In this document: positions 62,039 to 64,000 of the stretch, in pieces
Layout: every line of letters begins with the position of its first letter
How positions within the stretch are numbered: the stretch's first letter is position 1
DNA from: Streptosporangium sp. NBC_01755
GTDB lineage: Bacteria; Actinomycetota; Actinomycetes; Streptosporangiales; Streptosporangiaceae
Assembly: GCF_035917995.1 (NCBI RefSeq)
Contig: NZ_CP109131.1
Location: forward strand, 3,100,001-3,164,000
DNA length: 64,000 bases
Direction of reading: 5' to 3'
Program-made: the position numbers and the translations under genes
Notes under the pieces: generated by a model
Seen by the model: the letters and a program-made list of their open reading frames with translations, nothing else
What the model was told of the DNA's origin: nothing
Database searches by the model: none

Positions 62039-63711
62039 GCACCACCCGGTCGGCGGACGAACCGCTCCGGACGGACCCGCCGCCACCACCCGCCGACCCG
62101 CCGCCGCCGACCGCCGACCCACCACCCGCCGACCCGCCGCCGACCGCGAAGGCGGCGGCCGAGGCCGTCGAGGTGGTCGACGAGGTGATCGACGAGGTGA
62201 TCGACGACGGGGTGGGCTGGCAACGGCTGAGCGGCCGGGTGGCGTGGGTCGACGGGCTGAGATTCGTGCTCAGCCTGATCCCCAGCTTTCTCACCATGTT
62301 CGTCTTCGACCGGGGTTTCGACGCCTGGCCGGTCCTCATCATCACCGTGGTCGGCACCACGGTCAGCATCCTGAACCTGCGGCGCTGGCTGACCACCAGG
62401 TACCGGCTGACCACCGACCGGGTCGAGATCCGCCGAGGGGTGCTGGTCCGCAAGTACCGCTCCGTCCCCAGGGACCGGATCCGCACGGTGGACACCACCG
62501 CGAAGTTCCGGCACCGGATCGCCGGGCTCCGCGTGCTGCACATCGCCTCCGGCGAGGCGCGCACCTCTTTCAAACTCGACGCCATCCCCAAGAAGGCGGC
62601 CGAGGAGCTCCGCGACGAGCTGCTGCGCGATCGGGGGAGCGCGGATCCCCGCGAGGACGTGATTCCCGAGAACGACCGCCCGGCGCCCCAGGAGACCGTC
62701 ATCGCGCGGCTCAGCTGGTCCTGGATCCCGTACAACGTGATCAGTATCTGGTCCTTCCTGGCCGCGGGGCTGTTCCTGTTGAGTACCAGCCTGACGCTGC
62801 AGATGTTCGACGTCGACCTTTGGGAGATCATCGGTAACGCGGTCGGCTGGGAGGACCTCGGCCTGGGCTGGTCGATCGCCGTCGGGGCCATCGGCTGCTT
62901 CGTCGTGGGCACCATCGGCCTGACGATCACCTTCTTCAAGGAGAAGTGGAACTTCGAGCTGGTCCGCACCACGACCGACGACGGCGGCACGGCGCTGCTC
63001 ACCCGGCAGGGGCTGTTCGGCACCCGCGAGGTGTACCGCGACGACAGGCGCCTGCGCGGGGTCCACATCAGCGAACCGCTGCTCTCCCGATGGATGGGAC
63101 TGGCCGAGACGGAGGTCATCTCGACCGGGCTGCGGTGGATCCCCGGGAGCGACGCGTCCAGCAGCATCCTGCCGCGCGCGCCCATCGGCGAGGCGCGCCG
63201 GGTGGCGGTCCTGGTCCTCGGAGACGAGCACCGGCCGCTGGAGGCGAAGCTCCGCGCCCACCCGCGCACCGCGCTGTACCGCCGGCTGATCTGGGCCGTC
63301 TACGTGCCGGGGGTCGTCGCCGGCCTGCTGGCCTGGCTGGGGGCGACCGGTGCCGTCCCCGGCCGGATCTGGCTGGTCCCCGTCGCGCTGATGCCGGTGA
63401 CCTGCCTTCTGGCGTTCGTGGCGTACCGGTCACTGGGGCACACGCTGGCCGGGCCGTACCTGGTGATGCGGTCCGGGGTGGTGCGGCGCAACACGGTCGT
63501 GCTGCAGTGCCGGGGAGTGATCGGCTGGACGTTGAGCCAGTCGCTCCTGCAGCGCGCGCTGGGGCTGATGACCATCCGGGTGTCTACCGCGGCCGGGGCT
63601 CGCTCGTACGAGATACCGGACGTCGCCGCGGACCAGGCCGTGACGTTCGCGCACGGCGGGACCCCGGAACTGGTGTCCGAATTCCTGGTCAACGACAACC
63701 CGTCCAGCTGA
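62035..63711 (+). CDS. bacterial PH (YdbT-like) membrane protein, multidomain
   Basis: 558 residues from GTG 62035; the long upstream frame is a shadow of the preceding gene. A Pro-rich cytoplasmic head (PPPPADPPPP type repeats, residues 12-36), then membrane helices and three bPH2-type domains, for example TTRYRLTTDRVEIRRGVLVRKYRSVPRDRIRTVDTT and FGTREVYRDDRRLRGVHISEPLLSRWMGLAETEV, the last ending LMTIRVSTAAGARSYEIPDV. Partner of the YdbS-like protein. In Bacillus YdbS-YdbT give resistance to amylocyclicin-type peptides; in this cluster the role is unknown. Confidence 0.83.
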   Translation: MSTTRSADEPLRTDPPPPPADPPPPTADPPPADPPPTAKAAAEAVEVVDEVIDEVIDDGVGWQRLSGRVAWVDGLRFVLSLIPSFLTMFVFDRGFDAWPVLIITVVGTTVSILNLRRWLTTRYRLTTDRVEIRRGVLVRKYRSVPRDRIRTVDTTAKFRHRIAGLRVLHIASGEARTSFKLDAIPKKAAEELRDELLRDRGSADPREDVIPENDRPAPQETVIARLSWSWIPYNVISIWSFLAAGLFLLSTSLTLQMFDVDLWEIIGNAVGWEDLGLGWSIAVGAIGCFVVGTIGLTITFFKEKWNFELVRTTTDDGGTALLTRQGLFGTREVYRDDRRLRGVHISEPLLSRWMGLAETEVISTGLRWIPGSDASSSILPRAPIGEARRVAVLVLGDEHRPLEAKLRAHPRTALYRRLIWAVYVPGVVAGLLAWLGATGAVPGRIWLVPVALMPVTCLLAFVAYRSLGHTLAGPYLVMRSGVVRRNTVVLQCRGVIGWTLSQSLLQRALGLMTIRVSTAAGARSYEIPDVAADQAVTFAHGGTPELVSEFLVNDNPSS

Positions 63712-63745
63712 CCCCGCTCACCTACCTGGTGGACAGGAGGTAGAA

Positions 63746-64000
63746 ATGCGCCAGACCAACCTCACGGACGACTTTTCCGTGAGCGCGATCGGCCTCGGCT
63801 GTAGCTCGATGTCACACGGCTACGGGCCGGCCGACCGGGACGACGAGGAGTCCGTCCGGGTCATCCACCGGGCCATCGACTACGGCATCGACATCTTCGA
63901 CACCGCGGACGTCTACGGGCCGTACACCAACGAGCAACTGCTCGGGCGCGCGCTCGGATCACACCGGAACGACGTGACGATCGCCACCAAGTGCGGCCTG
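63746..64000 (+). CDS. aldo/keto reductase, 3' end beyond the right edge
   Basis: First 85 codons of a gene starting ATG 63746 after a strong ACAGGAGGT site. N-terminal (beta/alpha)8 pattern: SAIGLGCSSMSHGYG, then IDYGIDIFDTADVYG with the catalytic Asp and Tyr, and IATKCGL with the Lys. Could be a general detoxifying reductase or an NDP-sugar reductase of the EryBII/AKR12 type; only the full gene would separate these. Confidence 0.85.
   Translation, partial: MRQTNLTDDFSVSAIGLGCSSMSHGYGPADRDDEESVRVIHRAIDYGIDIFDTADVYGPYTNEQLLGRALGSHRNDVTIATKCGL

Overview
The window is high-G+C DNA (about 70% by eye) with actinobacterial habits: many GTG starts, start/stop overlaps, FtsX/MacB-type ABC pairs, TTA codons confined to a few genes, and LmbU, SdpABC and MbtH families. 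The style suggests a filamentous actinomycete, perhaps Streptosporangiaceae-like; this is inference, as no rRNA or taxonomic marker is present.

Layout. 1-6.95 kb: a minus-strand catabolic operon (Baeyer-Villiger monooxygenase cut by the left edge, two alpha/beta hydrolases, two SDRs, a 4-OT tautomerase, an MFS importer), divergent from an IclR regulator whose start lies in a 20-bp-arm palindrome. 7.1-8 kb: an ArsR/SRPBCC pair. 8.2-9.9 kb: RmlD- and RmlC-type sugar genes. 10.2-14.8 kb: a MacB/FtsX-type ABC exporter and a DUF4429 protein. 14.8-15.5 kb: an LmbU-family regulator. 15.7-19.5 kb: an SdpC/SdpA/SdpB killing-factor-like operon divergent from a short GntR regulator and a DUF1648 membrane protein, a candidate immunity gene. 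19.6-61.3 kb: the core of a glycosylated nonribosomal-peptide cluster. 61.5-63.7 kb: two bacterial-PH membrane proteins. 63.7 kb: an aldo/keto reductase cut by the right edge.

The peptide cluster. Two NRPSs (A-T-C-A-T-C-A-T-C-A-T and C-A-T-C-A-T-TE) form a six-module line with an MbtH partner and a thioesterase whose nucleophile position is Cys. Codes read by eye are Gly-like, Asp/Asn-like, unresolved (possibly Gln-like), unassigned, Thr (exact), and Gly-like. Precursor and tailoring genes encode 2,3-diaminopropionate synthesis (SbnA/SbnB), an ornithine-carbamoyltransferase homologue of the kind that makes beta-ureidoalanine in the viomycin/capreomycin pathways, a PyrH-type tryptophan 5-halogenase with its flavin reductase, an MppJ-type 2-oxoacid C-methyltransferase, an HpaB-type hydroxylase, a CmcH/NodU O-carbamoyltransferase and a sulfotransferase. 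A sugar cassette (4,6-dehydratase, 2,3-dehydratase, C3-aminotransferase, C3-methyltransferase, epimerases, ketoreductases, GNAT acyltransferase) points to a vancosamine-type 3-amino-3-C-methyl-2,3,6-trideoxyhexose. No ordinary NDP-sugar glycosyltransferase is present; the only glycosyltransferase is a GT39/ArnT-like membrane enzyme. I do not recognise this combination as a known product.

Regulation. A 20-bp palindrome, CTGTCCCGCCGGCGGGACAG or a close variant, occurs in four intergenic regions of the cluster (24.26, 52.34, 60.68 and 61.33 kb), three of them between divergent biosynthetic operons. Its core CGCCGGCG matches the LmbU site described for lincomycin, and an LmbU-family gene lies at 14.8-15.5 kb, so a cluster-wide LmbU regulon is the simplest reading.
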